Source: Deltaproteobacteria bacterium SG8_13
Lineage (GTDB): Bacteria > Desulfobacterota > Desulfobacteria > Desulfobacterales > SG8-13
Reading direction: 5' to 3'
Assembly (NCBI GenBank): GCA_001303025.1
Contig: LJNK01000034.1
Coordinates: forward strand, 1-34,006
Length of the DNA stretch: 34,006 nt
A model generated the notes under the pieces. The model was not told the origin of the DNA. It did no database searches and was given only the letters and a program-made list of their open reading frames with translations. A program made the translations under genes and the position numbers. This document shows, one piece after another, positions 6,644 to 16,050 of this stretch. Each line of letters starts with the position of its first letter. Positions within the stretch are counted from its first letter, which is position 1.

Positions 6644-8008
6644 TTAAAATCTATTGTTTTTGATGCTTTTCACATCGATGTTGTGCTTTTTGATCCGGTG
6701 CCACAGGCTCCGCTGGTTGATGCCGAGCAGCTCCGTGGCCCTCACCTGGACGCCGCCGGTCTTTTGCAGCGCGTCGATGATCATGTTTTTTTCGATTTCA
6801 GCCAGCCGGTCATCCAAAGGAGCGTTGGCCGGGATGGCGGGCATGCCCTGGTTGCCGTTTTCGAAGGCGCCGGTGATGAATGACGGCAGGTGGATCGGTT
6901 CGATGTAGCCGTCTTCGCAGATAACCGCCGCCCGCTCGATCACATTCTGCAGCTCCCGGACGTTTCCCGGCCAGGTGTAGGCCATCAGCATCTGTAGCGC
7001 CATGGAAGTGATTTCGACATTTTTTGATGCTTTGCCGATAAAGTGGTCGACCAGGGCCGGAATGTCCTCCTTTCGTTCCCGCAACGGCGGCAGGTGGAGG
7101 GTGAAGACGTTGAGGCGGTAAAACAGGTCTTCCCGGAAATCCCCTTCCTTGACCATCAGCTCCAGGTTTTTGTTGGTGGAGGCGATAAAGCGCACATCCA
7201 CCTTGATGGTTTTGCTGCCCCCCACCCGGTAAAACTCTCTTTCCTGGATCACCCGCAGGATCTTGGACTGCAGGTTGTAGGGCATATCCCCGATTTCATC
7301 CAGAAACAGGGTCCCGTGGTTGGCCATGTCGAACTTGCCGGGTTTGAAGGAGGTGGCGCCGGTAAACGCGCCTTTTTCGTGGCCGAACAGCTCGCTTTCC
7401 AGCAGTTCCTCCGGGATGGCCGCGCAGTTGAGCTTGATGAACGGTTTGTTCGAGCGCAGGCCCTGCTCGAAGATGCTGGTTGCCACCAGTTCCTTGCCGG
7501 TGCCGCTTTCCCCCAGTATCAGGGCGGTGGAGTCGGTGGGCGACACCTTCATGATCAGGCTCATCAGGCCGCGCATGGGGATGCTGTCGCCGATGATCTG
7601 CGGAAAATAGTGCTTCGACTCCATTCGGCTGAGCACGTTGGTGACCTGGTCGAACACGTGGGTAAACTGCTGAATTTGGTCGCCGGACCTTTTCTGGACC
7701 TGGTCGGCGGAACTCGAGGAAAGCGGTGCCAGCTTCCGGGCCCGCTCGACGAACTGTTCGACCGGCTTTAATATCAGCCGGATCAGTACCACCCCGGCGA
7801 CAAATGCCAGCAATCCGATCACAGCCGTTGCCCAGAACACCAGCTCGCTGCGGGCGGCCGGATGCTTGCCGGCGGTAAAGCCGACCAGGGACGAAGAGAC
7901 GACCGCTGCCAGCACGGCAAACCCCATGATGATAAACGGGATGATGATGTAGAGGCTGACGTGATAGCGGGGCATTTTGCCCATATCTTTAAACAATTTT
8001 TTCAGCAT
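6644..8008 (-). CDS. Membrane-tethered sigma-54-dependent activator
   Basis: The 454-residue protein has two TM segments (about 18-44 and 57-80), then a short HAMP-like/linker stretch ([19 protein letters not shown]), and a sigma-54 AAA+ domain at about 135-365. Walker A is GESGTGKE (166-173), the sigma-54 contact loop is GAFTGA (213-218), Walker B is LFLDEI, and a GNVRELQN motif is present. A Fis-type HTH lies at the C-terminus ([20 protein letters not shown]). There is no receiver domain, so the input is probably through the membrane part. It lies between the platform protein gene and the pilin promoter, and probably drives that promoter. The start at 8008 has no clear ribosome site; ATG 7984 is an alternative. 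Confidence 0.93.
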   Translation of the reverse strand: MLKKLFKDMGKMPRYHVSLYIIIPFIIMGFAVLAAVVSSSLVGFTAGKHPAARSELVFWATAVIGLLAFVAGVVLIRLILKPVEQFVERARKLAPLSSSSADQVQKRSGDQIQQFTHVFDQVTNVLSRMESKHYFPQIIGDSIPMRGLMSLIMKVSPTDSTALILGESGTGKELVATSIFEQGLRSNKPFIKLNCAAIPEELLESELFGHEKGAFTGATSFKPGKFDMANHGTLFLDEIGDMPYNLQSKILRVIQEREFYRVGGSKTIKVDVRFIASTNKNLELMVKEGDFREDLFYRLNVFTLHLPPLRERKEDIPALVDHFIGKASKNVEITSMALQMLMAYTWPGNVRELQNVIERAAVICEDGYIEPIHLPSFITGAFENGNQGMPAIPANAPLDDRLAEIEKNMIIDALQKTGGVQVRATELLGINQRSLWHRIKKHNIDVKSIKNNRF

Positions 8009-8100
8009 CGGCGGATAAGCGATGTCCACACGCTTCCTTCGAACTGCAGCCGCGCACAGTCGCCCGGCCTTTCGAAGCGGGGCGGCAGCGGCAGCCGGGG

Positions 8101-9318
8101 TTATTTCACGATCGTCGTCAGGTCCCACATGGGCAGAAATATGGCCAGGGCGAAAAATCCCACCACCGCCGCCAGACCGACGGTCAGCAGCGGTCCGATT
8201 GCCTCGGAAAGCTTGCCCATGGCGTATTCGACCTCGGTGTCATAGTGATCGGCGACCTCCTGGAGCATTTCCTGGAGGTTGCCGGTTTCTTCTCCGATCG
8301 CCACCATGTTGATCAGCATCGGTGTAAAGTACTGCGAGTTGCTCAGCGGTCCGGCGATGCCGCGGCCCTCCTCCAGCAGGTTTTTGATCTCCTCGATCTC
8401 CTTGGAAATGCTGGCGTTTCCGATGGTGCCCGACAAGATGTTCATCGACTCTAAAATATCCACTCCGCTGGCGTGCAGAATCGAGAAAATGCTGGCAAAC
8501 CGGGATATCGCCGACTTGAGGATCAGCGGGCCTATGACCGGAATGCGTAAGATGGCCGTGTCGCGCACGTAGCGGCCCTGCTCGGTGCGAAAGTAGTAAA
8601 CCAGGGAAACGATGCCGACTACCGTCCCGCCGATGATCAGGTGCCAGTAGCTGGACATGAAGCGGTACAGCTGCATGCAGATGACGGTCGGCAGCGGCAG
8701 GTCGAGCCCGGCGTTGGTGAAGATGTTGACGAATTTGGGGATGACGAAGGTCAGCAGAACGATAAAGGCCACCAGTAGGAAAATCACGACGATGATCGGA
8801 TACTGCAGGGCGGACTTGATGTCGGATTTCACCTTGTGTTCGTGCTCCAGGATATAGGTCAGCCGGTTGAGAATTTCCGGCAGGGCACCGCTGGCTTCAC
8901 CCGCCTGGACCATGCTGCAGTACAGGGGGGAGAACACCCTGGGATGGTTGCGGAAGGCCTCGGTCAGACTGGCGCCTTCGTTGATGTCCTGATGCATCTT
9001 GTTGAGCACGGTTTTCAGCTTCGGATTTTCGGTCTGATCCTCCAGGATTTGCAGCAGGTTCAGCATGGAAACCCCTGCCCGGATCATGGTCCGAAACTGT
9101 TTGGTGAACAGGATCAGGTCCGGAATCGAGATGGGCGTGAACCGGTCGAGAAAGGACTGCAGCGTCACCCCCGAACTGCCGGCAACCTCCTTGACGTCGG
9201 TGGGGATGTAGCCCTGGGCTGTCAGCTTGGTGTTGGCCGCATCGAGGTTGTCGGCCTCGACGACCCCTGTGGCGGTTGCCCCCGCATCGGTGATGACTTC
9301 GTAGTTGTACTTCGGCAT
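8101..9318 (-). CDS. mshG: Inner-membrane platform protein, GspF/PilC/MshG family
   Basis: The 405-residue protein has the usual length and layout of the GspF/PilC family: an N-terminal [19 protein letters not shown] strand region, a first T2SSF domain (about 70-190, [19 protein letters not shown]), a TM pair around 170-245, a second T2SSF domain, and a final TM ([20 protein letters not shown]). It forms the inner-membrane base on which the assembly ATPase acts to insert pilins. The gene follows the MshE ATPase by 63 bases, as in msh and pil loci. Confidence 0.95.
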   Translation of the reverse strand: MPKYNYEVITDAGATATGVVEADNLDAANTKLTAQGYIPTDVKEVAGSSGVTLQSFLDRFTPISIPDLILFTKQFRTMIRAGVSMLNLLQILEDQTENPKLKTVLNKMHQDINEGASLTEAFRNHPRVFSPLYCSMVQAGEASGALPEILNRLTYILEHEHKVKSDIKSALQYPIIVVIFLLVAFIVLLTFVIPKFVNIFTNAGLDLPLPTVICMQLYRFMSSYWHLIIGGTVVGIVSLVYYFRTEQGRYVRDTAILRIPVIGPLILKSAISRFASIFSILHASGVDILESMNILSGTIGNASISKEIEEIKNLLEEGRGIAGPLSNSQYFTPMLINMVAIGEETGNLQEMLQEVADHYDTEVEYAMGKLSEAIGPLLTVGLAAVVGFFALAIFLPMWDLTTIVK

Positions 9319-9381
9319 ACGATTCTCTTTGTAACGCCCGTTCCTGTTCCCGCCGGACAGCCTGCCGGCGGCGCTCCGGCG

Positions 9382-11091
9382 CTAGGTCAGCACGGCCGAG
9401 GCGGCTTCCTCGAACGTGGTGAGCCCATCGATGATTTTCTTGGCGGCGTCTTGTTTGAGGGTGGTGAAATCGCCGTGCTCTTTTGCTGCGCGGGCGATGT
9501 CGTGCGACGAGCTCCTTTTTAAAATCATCTGCTGGACTTCGTCTTCGATCAGCAGCACTTCGTAAATTCCGGTGCGGCCCTTGTATCCGGTGTGCATGCA
9601 GTTAAAACAGCCGGCTCCCTGCTGGAAATTGGCACTGTTGGAGTTGTCGATGTTCCAGTACGCCAGCGCTTCGGCCGGCGGCTCGAAGGGCTTTTTGCAG
9701 TTCGAGCACACTGTCCGCACCAGCCGCTGGGCAAAGGAGGCGATCATGGTGGAGGCCACCAGAAACGGCTCGATGCCCATGTCGACAAAGCGCGTCACGG
9801 CTCCGGCCGAGTCGTTGGTGTGCAGCGTGCTGAGCACCTTGTGCCCGGTCAGTGCCGCCTGCACGGCGATGGTGGCGGTTTCCGTGTCGCGGATTTCACC
9901 GACCATGATCACGTCCGGGTCCTGGCGCAGAATCGAGCGCAGCCCGTCGGCAAAGGTCATGCCGGCCTTGCGGTTGAGCTGTACCTGGCAGATCTTCTCG
10001 ATCCGGTACTCGACCGGGTCTTCCACGGTGATGATGTTGATGTCCGGCTTGTTGATGGTCTTCAGCAGTGAATAGAGGCTGGTGCTTTTGCCGCTGCCGG
10101 TGGGTCCGGTGCTCAAAATCATTCCGTAGGGCCGGCTGATCACCGATACGATCTTGGCCCGGTCCGCATCGGCCATTCCCAGTCGCTCCAGGGAATAGAC
10201 CCCACTGCTGGTGTCGAGCAGGCGCAGGACCATGTTCTCCCCGTAGATCGACGGGATCGTGGATGCGCGGATGTTGATCTCCTTGTTTTTCATCTTCACC
10301 GTAAAGCGGCCGTCCTGCGGGATCCGGGATACGGAGATGTCCATGTTGGCCAGGATCTTGAGACGGGAGATGATCGGCAGAAACATCGACTTGGGCGGGG
10401 CCGGGACCTCGTGCAGCTTGCCGTCCACCCTGAAGCGGACCTGGACGAAGTCCTTTTCAGGGCTGATGTGAATGTCGCTGGCTCCCTCGCGCACGCCCTG
10501 GGAGAGCACCGAGTTGACCAGCCGCACCACCGGCGCCTCTTCGGCCATTCCCTGCAGGGAGCTGACCTCCACATCCTCGGTGACCTGCTGCTTTTCGCCC
10601 TCCTTGTCGTACTGCATCTCCTCCATGTCTTCCAGCACCCCGCCGATGCCCGAATAGCTTCCGTACAGGGTGCTGAGCAGCTGGTTGAGGTCCTGCTCGG
10701 TGCAGATGACGGTCTCCACCTCGTTGTTGGTGTAGACTTCGATGGCATCGACCGCGTTGATGTCCATCGGATCGATCATGGCCACCGTCAGCAGCAAACC
10801 CGATTTTTTCAGCGGAGCGGCCTGGTAGCGGAAGGCCAGGTCCGCCGGCACCACGTTGGCCAGGTCCTGTTCCACGCGGTACTGGTCGGCGGAGTACTTT
10901 TTCAGGTTCAGCTGGGTGGAGACCATGTCCACGATCTGCGATTCGCTGACAACGCCTTCGCGCACCAGGAACTGTCCGAGCTTGAGCCCGGACTTTTTCT
11001 GGTAGGGCAGCGCTTCTTCGAGTTGCTTGCGGGTCAGCAGTCCGCCTTCGATCAGGATCTGACCCAGTAGTTTTTTGGTTTTCAATGGCAT
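9382..11091 (-). CDS. mshE: Pilus assembly ATPase with N-terminal MshEN domain (MshE/PilB/GspE)
   Basis: The 569-residue secretion ATPase powers pilin extrusion. Two MshEN-type motifs lie near the N-terminus: LLGQILIEGGLLT..QLEEAL..Q (8-31) and KLGQFLVREGVVS..IVDMV..Q (37-60). These are the cyclic-di-GMP-binding repeats of MshE, here with the leading Arg replaced by Leu and Lys. Walker A is GPTGSGKS (329-336), the Asp box is TVEDPVEY, Walker B is DVIMVGEIRD (about 393-402), and the His box is STLHTND. A four-Cys zinc site follows: C462, C465, C495 and C498. It lies between the ExeA-type ATPase and the platform protein genes, the MSHA order. Confidence 0.96.
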   Translation of the reverse strand: MPLKTKKLLGQILIEGGLLTRKQLEEALPYQKKSGLKLGQFLVREGVVSESQIVDMVSTQLNLKKYSADQYRVEQDLANVVPADLAFRYQAAPLKKSGLLLTVAMIDPMDINAVDAIEVYTNNEVETVICTEQDLNQLLSTLYGSYSGIGGVLEDMEEMQYDKEGEKQQVTEDVEVSSLQGMAEEAPVVRLVNSVLSQGVREGASDIHISPEKDFVQVRFRVDGKLHEVPAPPKSMFLPIISRLKILANMDISVSRIPQDGRFTVKMKNKEINIRASTIPSIYGENMVLRLLDTSSGVYSLERLGMADADRAKIVSVISRPYGMILSTGPTGSGKSTSLYSLLKTINKPDINIITVEDPVEYRIEKICQVQLNRKAGMTFADGLRSILRQDPDVIMVGEIRDTETATIAVQAALTGHKVLSTLHTNDSAGAVTRFVDMGIEPFLVASTMIASFAQRLVRTVCSNCKKPFEPPAEALAYWNIDNSNSANFQQGAGCFNCMHTGYKGRTGIYEVLLIEDEVQQMILKRSSSHDIARAAKEHGDFTTLKQDAAKKIIDGLTTFEEAASAVLT

Positions 11092-11204
11092 GCTCGTATC
11101 TGTTCAGTTTGTGTTAAACCGGCTACTTTCGCGGATCCGGTTGCCCAATTCCTGTTGTCGTCAATTTTCCCTCATCGTCTGGCCCCCGCCGGAAACGATC
11201 CGGA

Positions 11205-12881
11205 TTATCCGCGGTTTCCGGCCCGGTGGCCGAAAAACGGATCGGCGAAAAACACCGCCTCGTTTGACCAGAGCGACAGGACCTCACCGCCGGCGGCGTA
11301 CTTGCGCGGCAGCTGCTGCAGTCTTCGGGTTGCGCTCGATTTTTTGACAAAGTACTGATCGAGCACCAGGGCGAACTGCATCCCTTCGCCCGGCTGCCAG
11401 TAAGGCAGCAGCCGGATCGATGGGCCGCCCCTGGGAAGCGCCCGCAAATATCGATACGCCTCGTCGAGGCTGTCCTTGCTGGCCAGGCGCACCCACCAGG
11501 CTGTCGAGTCGGGCGGTTTCACAGCGGCCGGGATGGCCGGCAGGACGACCGTCTGTCCCACGGTGACCCGGTCCGGATCGTCGATCGCTGGATTGGCCAG
11601 AATCAACGACTTGAAGTATTTCGAATTATAGTCGCCGTAAACACTCTGGATCAGTCCGGAAAGCGTTTCGCTTTGCATCAGGGTGACCTGGCCCAAGGAA
11701 TCCGCGTAGCGCCGGTTGTCGCTTTGCCCGGTTTCCTCAGGGGGATTGCTTTGCTCGGAAGCAGTCGGCGCAGCAGATGCCATCGGGTCCTTCATCGCCA
11801 CCGGTGCCGGCGCAATCGCGGGCGCCGGCGCCGTTTTGCTGTCGGTCGGCATCTCGGCCGGTGCGCTCGGTTCCGGTGCCGGGCTTCGCGGTGCGCGGGA
11901 CAGCTGGCTTTCCACCGGGGGGCCGGGCCTGGCGGTCGGTTTGCTGAAGGCCGGCAAAAATCCGAACCAGTTGAAGCCGAAGGCGAAGATCAGCACCGTC
12001 AGGGCCACGGCGGGGAGCCCCAGAGCAACGGCGAGCTTTTTGGTGCGACGGGATCGATTCGGGAAAACGCGGCCGATGCACATGCGCGCAAGAAACAGGT
12101 CGACCACCGACCGGTTCTGGATGATCATCGTCAGGATGCAGCGGTGGCAAAGGTTGATGATTTTGCGCGGATACCCTCCGGTGGCCAGATAGATGGCCAT
12201 CAGCGCCGGCATGCTGAAAAAGGAGTAGGTCTTGAAGTTGTTGCTCGATTTTTCCAGCCGGAAGCGGATCATGGCCCGGGAGTCCCGGAAATTCATCGGC
12301 TTGAGAAAGTGGTACAGGTTGATCCGGTCGGCAAAGTTGGAATAGTCGCGGATGGTGTTTTGAAACTCCACCTGGGCAAAAATCACGATCTGCAGCAGCT
12401 TGAATTCGTTGGTCTCGTAGTTGAGGAACTCGCGCAGCAGCTCCATGCAGAATATCGGCAGCTTCTGCCCCTCGTCGATGATCAGGATGACCGTCTTGCC
12501 CTCATCGACACCCCGGCCGAACAGGTACTGCTTGATCAACTCCTTCAGTTGCCAGTCGTTGGTGTCCCGGGCCGGTTTGCGCCCCTTGAACATGGCGGCC
12601 ACCGAGGCGAGAAACTCCGTGGTGCTGGTAAAATGCGGATCTAATATCAGGTGGGTTTCGAACTCTTCCGTGTCGGTAAAGCGGCGGATGAGCTGGCGGC
12701 ACAGGGTGGTTTTTCCCGTGCCGACGTCACCGATGATCACGTTCAGCCCGCGACGAAGGCGCAGGGCGAGTTCCAGCTTCTGGAGGCAGTCCAGGTGCTG
12801 GCGGGACCCGTAGAAAAAGTCCGGATCCGGTGAATTGGAAAACGGTTCCCGATTGAGATTGAGGATGCTGAAATAGTCCAA
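11205..12881 (-). CDS. mshM: ExeA/MshM-type AAA+ ATPase with C-terminal LysM/SPOR-like part
   Basis: The 558-residue protein begins at a TTG (12881); no ATG or GTG precedes it in frame before a stop, and DYFSILNLNREPFSNSPDP matches the family N-terminus. Walker A is GDVGTGKT (51-58) and Walker B is VILIIDEGQ (131-139). A TM segment (283-303) is followed by a Pro/Ala-rich periplasmic linker. A LysM-like stretch (about 405-455, ANPAIDDPDRVTVGQTVVLP) and a SPOR-like C-terminus (WWVRLASKDSLDEAYRYLRA) come last. ExeA-type proteins bind peptidoglycan to help secretin assembly, which fits the adjacent secretin gene. The LysM/SPOR reading is by eye only. Confidence 0.92.
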   Translation of the reverse strand: MDYFSILNLNREPFSNSPDPDFFYGSRQHLDCLQKLELALRLRRGLNVIIGDVGTGKTTLCRQLIRRFTDTEEFETHLILDPHFTSTTEFLASVAAMFKGRKPARDTNDWQLKELIKQYLFGRGVDEGKTVILIIDEGQKLPIFCMELLREFLNYETNEFKLLQIVIFAQVEFQNTIRDYSNFADRINLYHFLKPMNFRDSRAMIRFRLEKSSNNFKTYSFFSMPALMAIYLATGGYPRKIINLCHRCILTMIIQNRSVVDLFLARMCIGRVFPNRSRRTKKLAVALGLPAVALTVLIFAFGFNWFGFLPAFSKPTARPGPPVESQLSRAPRSPAPEPSAPAEMPTDSKTAPAPAIAPAPVAMKDPMASAAPTASEQSNPPEETGQSDNRRYADSLGQVTLMQSETLSGLIQSVYGDYNSKYFKSLILANPAIDDPDRVTVGQTVVLPAIPAAVKPPDSTAWWVRLASKDSLDEAYRYLRALPRGGPSIRLLPYWQPGEGMQFALVLDQYFVKKSSATRRLQQLPRKYAAGGEVLSLWSNEAVFFADPFFGHRAGNRG

Positions 12882-13042
12882 AACCGAAACTTCGCTGTTT
12901 GGCTTGCTGGTGATGGTTCACGCCCGAAAGGGGCGCAGCGGATAACGTCACTTTGCACAGGCCGCCTCGACGCCAAAAATTCCGCGGTTCCACGGACTTG
13001 ATTCCGGCAGTAGTTGGGATAACCGCTTCTGCTCCCGCTCGA

Positions 13043-14626
13043 TTACGGTTTGGTCTTCTCTGCGGCCGGTTGATCTTTGACCTTTGACGAGATTTGGTCC
13101 AACGGTCGCTCCTCCAATATGTAAGGAGTGATAAAGATCAACAGTTCGTCCATCTCGTTGGACCGGGTTTTATTGCCGAACAGCCAGCCGAGTCCGGGCA
13201 CGTCTTTCAAGTAGGGGATCCCCTGGCTGCCGGTGGCCGTCTTCTCCTCGCTCAACCCGCCGATAACGGTCGTCTGGCCGTTGAACAGGATCACGTTGGT
13301 TTCCGCCTTGCGCGTGATGATGGTCGGGTTTCCGCCGACGGTTCTCGAAAAATCGGGCTCGTCCTTGTTGACCACGATCTTCAGCTTGAGGGTGTCGCCG
13401 TCGATCACGTTGGGGGTCACCTCCAGCTTCAGCACGGCCTGGATGTACTGGATGCTGACCTCGCCGTTTTCCACCGTCTGGATCGGGATCCGGTCGCCGC
13501 TTTCGATCAGCGAGATCTGGTTTTCCAGCGTGGTGACCGAGGGGCTGGAGAGGATGTTCAGCAGCCCTTCTTCCTGCAGCGCCTGGAGCTGGGCGGACAG
13601 GACGCTGTTGCCGATGTTTTGAAACAAAAAGCCCAGCGACAGGCCGATGCCGTCGGTCAGGTTGACCGGGAAATTCGAGACGTTGCCAACCGGCGGGAAG
13701 AACTCGATCGGCTGGCCGGTGTCCGGGTCGAAAATGGAAGTATCCTCCGGGGCTTCGCTTCCAGGGCCCATCCAGTAGTTTTTCCCGTTGCTCGAGCCGT
13801 AGAGCAGCCCGCCCCACTGGACTCCGAGGGCCCGGGCGGTGTCGTTGGTGGTTTCCACGATCTGGGCCTCGATCAGGATCTGGGAGATGGGCCGGTCGAG
13901 GACCTCCACCACGTCGATGATCCGGCGCACGTCACTGGGGATGGCCTGTACGATCAGCGAGTTGGTGTGCTCGTCCACCATCACGGTGCCCAGCGGCCCG
14001 CCCTCTTTGCCCGTGGAAATGAAATTTTGCAGGTTGTTGCTCAGCTTGCCGGCTTCGGCGTAGTTGATTTTTAAAATCCGCGTCACGTAGGGCTCGATCT
14101 TGGCCAGCTCGTTCTTCTGCACCTCGCGCTTGACCTCGTTTTCCATGTCCTGGACCGTCAAGATCCGTATGATGTCGCCCTCCCACGTGTAGGTCAGTCC
14201 CTGGGTGCGCAGCAAACCTAAAAAGGCCTGGTCCCAGGGAGCATCGGTGATGTTGATGTTCACCTTGCCGGAGACCTTCTCGTTGAGCATGATGTTCTGA
14301 TTGGCCACCCGCGCCAGGGCCCGCAGCAGCACCGATACGTCGATGTCGCTCATCTTCATGGTGACCGGACGGGTGGGCAGCGCTTTTTCCAGCGGCTTCA
14401 GCGACTCGGGCTCTTTTCCCGGAGCGGCGGGGTCGAGTCCCTCCCGGCTGCGGATTTTCCGGGGGGGCGAATACCCCTGAGAATCTTCGACCCTGGCTTT
14501 CCACTGTTCGAAGAACTTGGTGGAGGCTGTCTCCTGCTTGCTGGAGGCGCAGCCGAAAGCCACGGCGGCGAGCAGGGAGAGCATGGCCAGCTTCAGCGGC
14601 AACCGACGATATCTATGTGTTCGCAT
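13043..14626 (-). CDS. mshL: Outer-membrane secretin (MshL/PilQ family)
   Basis: The 527-residue protein has an N-terminal signal ending at a Cys (LAAVAFGC), suggesting a lipoprotein although the lipobox is atypical. An STN-type domain lies at about 90-160 (PVTMKMSDIDVSVLLRALAR, KVNINITDAPWDQAF). A secretin N1 domain follows (RILKINYAEAGKLSNNLQNF, TNSLIVQAIPSDVRRI). The C-terminal secretin channel shows SAQLQALQEEG, ILSSPSVTTLENQ, NGQTTVIGGL and GIPYLKDVPGLGWLFGN. It forms the outer-membrane pore. It starts 14 bases after the PilP-like stop, so the two are co-transcribed. Confidence 0.96.
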   Translation of the reverse strand: MRTHRYRRLPLKLAMLSLLAAVAFGCASSKQETASTKFFEQWKARVEDSQGYSPPRKIRSREGLDPAAPGKEPESLKPLEKALPTRPVTMKMSDIDVSVLLRALARVANQNIMLNEKVSGKVNINITDAPWDQAFLGLLRTQGLTYTWEGDIIRILTVQDMENEVKREVQKNELAKIEPYVTRILKINYAEAGKLSNNLQNFISTGKEGGPLGTVMVDEHTNSLIVQAIPSDVRRIIDVVEVLDRPISQILIEAQIVETTNDTARALGVQWGGLLYGSSNGKNYWMGPGSEAPEDTSIFDPDTGQPIEFFPPVGNVSNFPVNLTDGIGLSLGFLFQNIGNSVLSAQLQALQEEGLLNILSSPSVTTLENQISLIESGDRIPIQTVENGEVSIQYIQAVLKLEVTPNVIDGDTLKLKIVVNKDEPDFSRTVGGNPTIITRKAETNVILFNGQTTVIGGLSEEKTATGSQGIPYLKDVPGLGWLFGNKTRSNEMDELLIFITPYILEERPLDQISSKVKDQPAAEKTKP

Positions 14627-14640
14627 GGCTATTCACCGGA

Positions 14641-15150
14641 CTATTGGGTTTCCTCAATCGGGATGGATATTCTCTGCTTTCCCCCGCGCATCAGAATCAC
14701 CACCCGGTTCGGCAGGATCTTGCCAACCTTGTAGTCGGTCTGCGGAAGAATTTCACCGGACTCGTACTCCATACCGTTTATAATCGCCAGGCTCTTGCTG
14801 CCCATCTGCAGAAATCCGGAGTAGGTCAGGTTGAGTTTCTCCGTCGAGGTGGCGGCCAGCACTTCGGATTCCTTGTCGAACTCAAAAGGCCCCTTGGTGT
14901 TCAGCAGGGGGTCCTTGGTCCATTTGGCCGGGATGTGCTCGATGATGTAGGAGTCGATTTCCGACAGCCCGCCCTTGGTCATGGCCGCCACGTTGGAGAT
15001 GAACTTGTTGAACGTCTCCAGCTTGCTTTCCGAGGTGGCTGCGATCGGCGACCGGCCGCGCTTGGGCGGGCCTTCGATAAACAGCGCATAAAAGCCGTAG
15101 ACGACGGTGAGCGCCATAAACACGAGAATGATTTTTTCACGCTTTGACAT
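14641..15150 (-). CDS. PilP/MshK-like secretin-connecting protein
   Basis: The 169-residue protein has one N-terminal TM (about 7-25) and a C-terminal periplasmic beta domain (SGFLQMGSKSLAIINGMEY, GEILPQTDYKVGKILPNRVV). This repeated beta pattern is typical of PilP/MshK/GspB-C homology-region domains that link the inner-membrane assembly to the secretin. The gene directly precedes the secretin gene. It lies behind the candidate sigma-70 promoter at 15217-15246. Identification rests on the motif and position, so family-level only. Confidence 0.82.
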   Translation of the reverse strand: MSKREKIILVFMALTVVYGFYALFIEGPPKRGRSPIAATSESKLETFNKFISNVAAMTKGGLSEIDSYIIEHIPAKWTKDPLLNTKGPFEFDKESEVLAATSTEKLNLTYSGFLQMGSKSLAIINGMEYESGEILPQTDYKVGKILPNRVVILMRGGKQRISIPIEETQ

Positions 15151-15216
15151 AACGCTATACTTGAGTCGAACGAGCCTGTCGGCCGGCAGCCCCGGCGGTT
15201 TGAAAAAGTCAGCCGG

Positions 15217-15246
15217 ATTATAACACCAAAACCCCGCAGGTGTCTA
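15217..15246 (-). promoter_or_regulatory. Candidate sigma-70 promoter before the PilP-secretin genes
   Basis: On the minus strand TAGACA (15246-15241), 18 bases, then TATAAT (15222-15217). The -10 is perfect and the -35 differs in one base. It lies in the 235-base gap after the PilO-like gene, which otherwise holds no gene. The transcription start would be about 60 bases before the PilP-like ATG. Confidence 0.5.
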
Positions 15247-15264
15247 AATGTTTTGAAATCGTTG

Positions 15265-15285
15265 GTAAAACGAAAATCGTTTTAC
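15265..15285. repeat. Perfect inverted repeat GTAAAACGA-AAA-TCGTTTTAC
   Basis: Two 9-bp arms with a 3-base centre lie 19 bases upstream of the -35 box of the candidate promoter at 15217-15246. It could be an operator, or a hairpin in read-through transcript. Confidence 0.6.
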
Positions 15286-15385
15286 ACCCGGTCGGTTATC
15301 GTACCCTTGTTCTTCCTGGTGCTCTCCCCCTCGCGTGCCGGCAGCCGCCAATGCGGTAAAAAAGGGTCAAATCCCTGCGGTGGGT

Positions 15386-15925
15386 TTATGACTCGGTGGT
15401 CAGCCACATGCGGATTTTCATCTCCTTGGTATCTCTGACCGATCGAATCCTGATCTCTTCGATCTGCTCCAGGTACGGCAGCTGGCACATCTGCAGCAAA
15501 AACGGGTGCAGGTTGATAAACTCACCGCGCAGCTCGATGTCGACCATCATAAATCCGCTGCGGTTGATCAGCGTTTCAACCGCCGGGGAGAACTCGACCA
15601 GCGTCAGCCGGCTGTTTTTGGCCATATCCTGGAACCGGGCGGCCACCTTGTGGGTGTCTTCGGTTTTCAGTTTTTCTTTCGCAACGTAATTCAACCCTTC
15701 CGGCGGCTTGAGCTGCACTTTTTTCAGCAGGCTCTCGTAGACCGGCGTCAGGATTTTCTGCTCTTCGATCTTGGTGTTGACGTTGTCGATTTCAAAATCG
15801 AGCGCCGCCGTTTCCTTGTGGGCCGGCAAGATCGCCAGCAGCAGGAACAAAACCACCCCTCCTCCCAGGATGATGATGTAGGACAGGGTTTGCGTCGGTA
15901 CCGTTGCCAGTTTGACTTTGGCCAT
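15386..15925 (-). CDS. PilO/MshJ-like inner-membrane protein
   Basis: The 179-residue protein has one N-terminal TM (about 13-33), a coiled-coil (DFEIDNVNTKIEEQKIL), and a C-terminal ferredoxin-like domain (RLTLVEFSPAVETL, FMMVDIELRGEFINLHPFLLQM, IRIRSVRDTKEMKIRMWL). This is the layout of PilO/GspM proteins that pair with PilN. A GGA lies a few bases before the ATG. It follows the PilM-PilN fusion gene after 125 bases and precedes the PilP-like gene, as expected for the inner-membrane alignment complex. Confidence 0.85.
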   Translation of the reverse strand: MAKVKLATVPTQTLSYIIILGGGVVLFLLLAILPAHKETAALDFEIDNVNTKIEEQKILTPVYESLLKKVQLKPPEGLNYVAKEKLKTEDTHKVAARFQDMAKNSRLTLVEFSPAVETLINRSGFMMVDIELRGEFINLHPFLLQMCQLPYLEQIEEIRIRSVRDTKEMKIRMWLTTES

Positions 15926-16050
15926 GTTTATCCGTCAGCCGAGAGAGTTTGTCTGCATGCAGCCAACCAGCGTTGCCTGCAACCGTTTATGCGTTTCGAT
16001 CCGTATCTGCAAGCGCTGCGGCCGGCCCCCGCGGAGACGGGGCGACCGGG

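Noticed and set aside
15481-15497. TGGCACATCTGCAGC on the plus strand, a sigma-54-like match
   Set aside because: It is inside the PilO-like coding region in antisense direction with no gene to serve.
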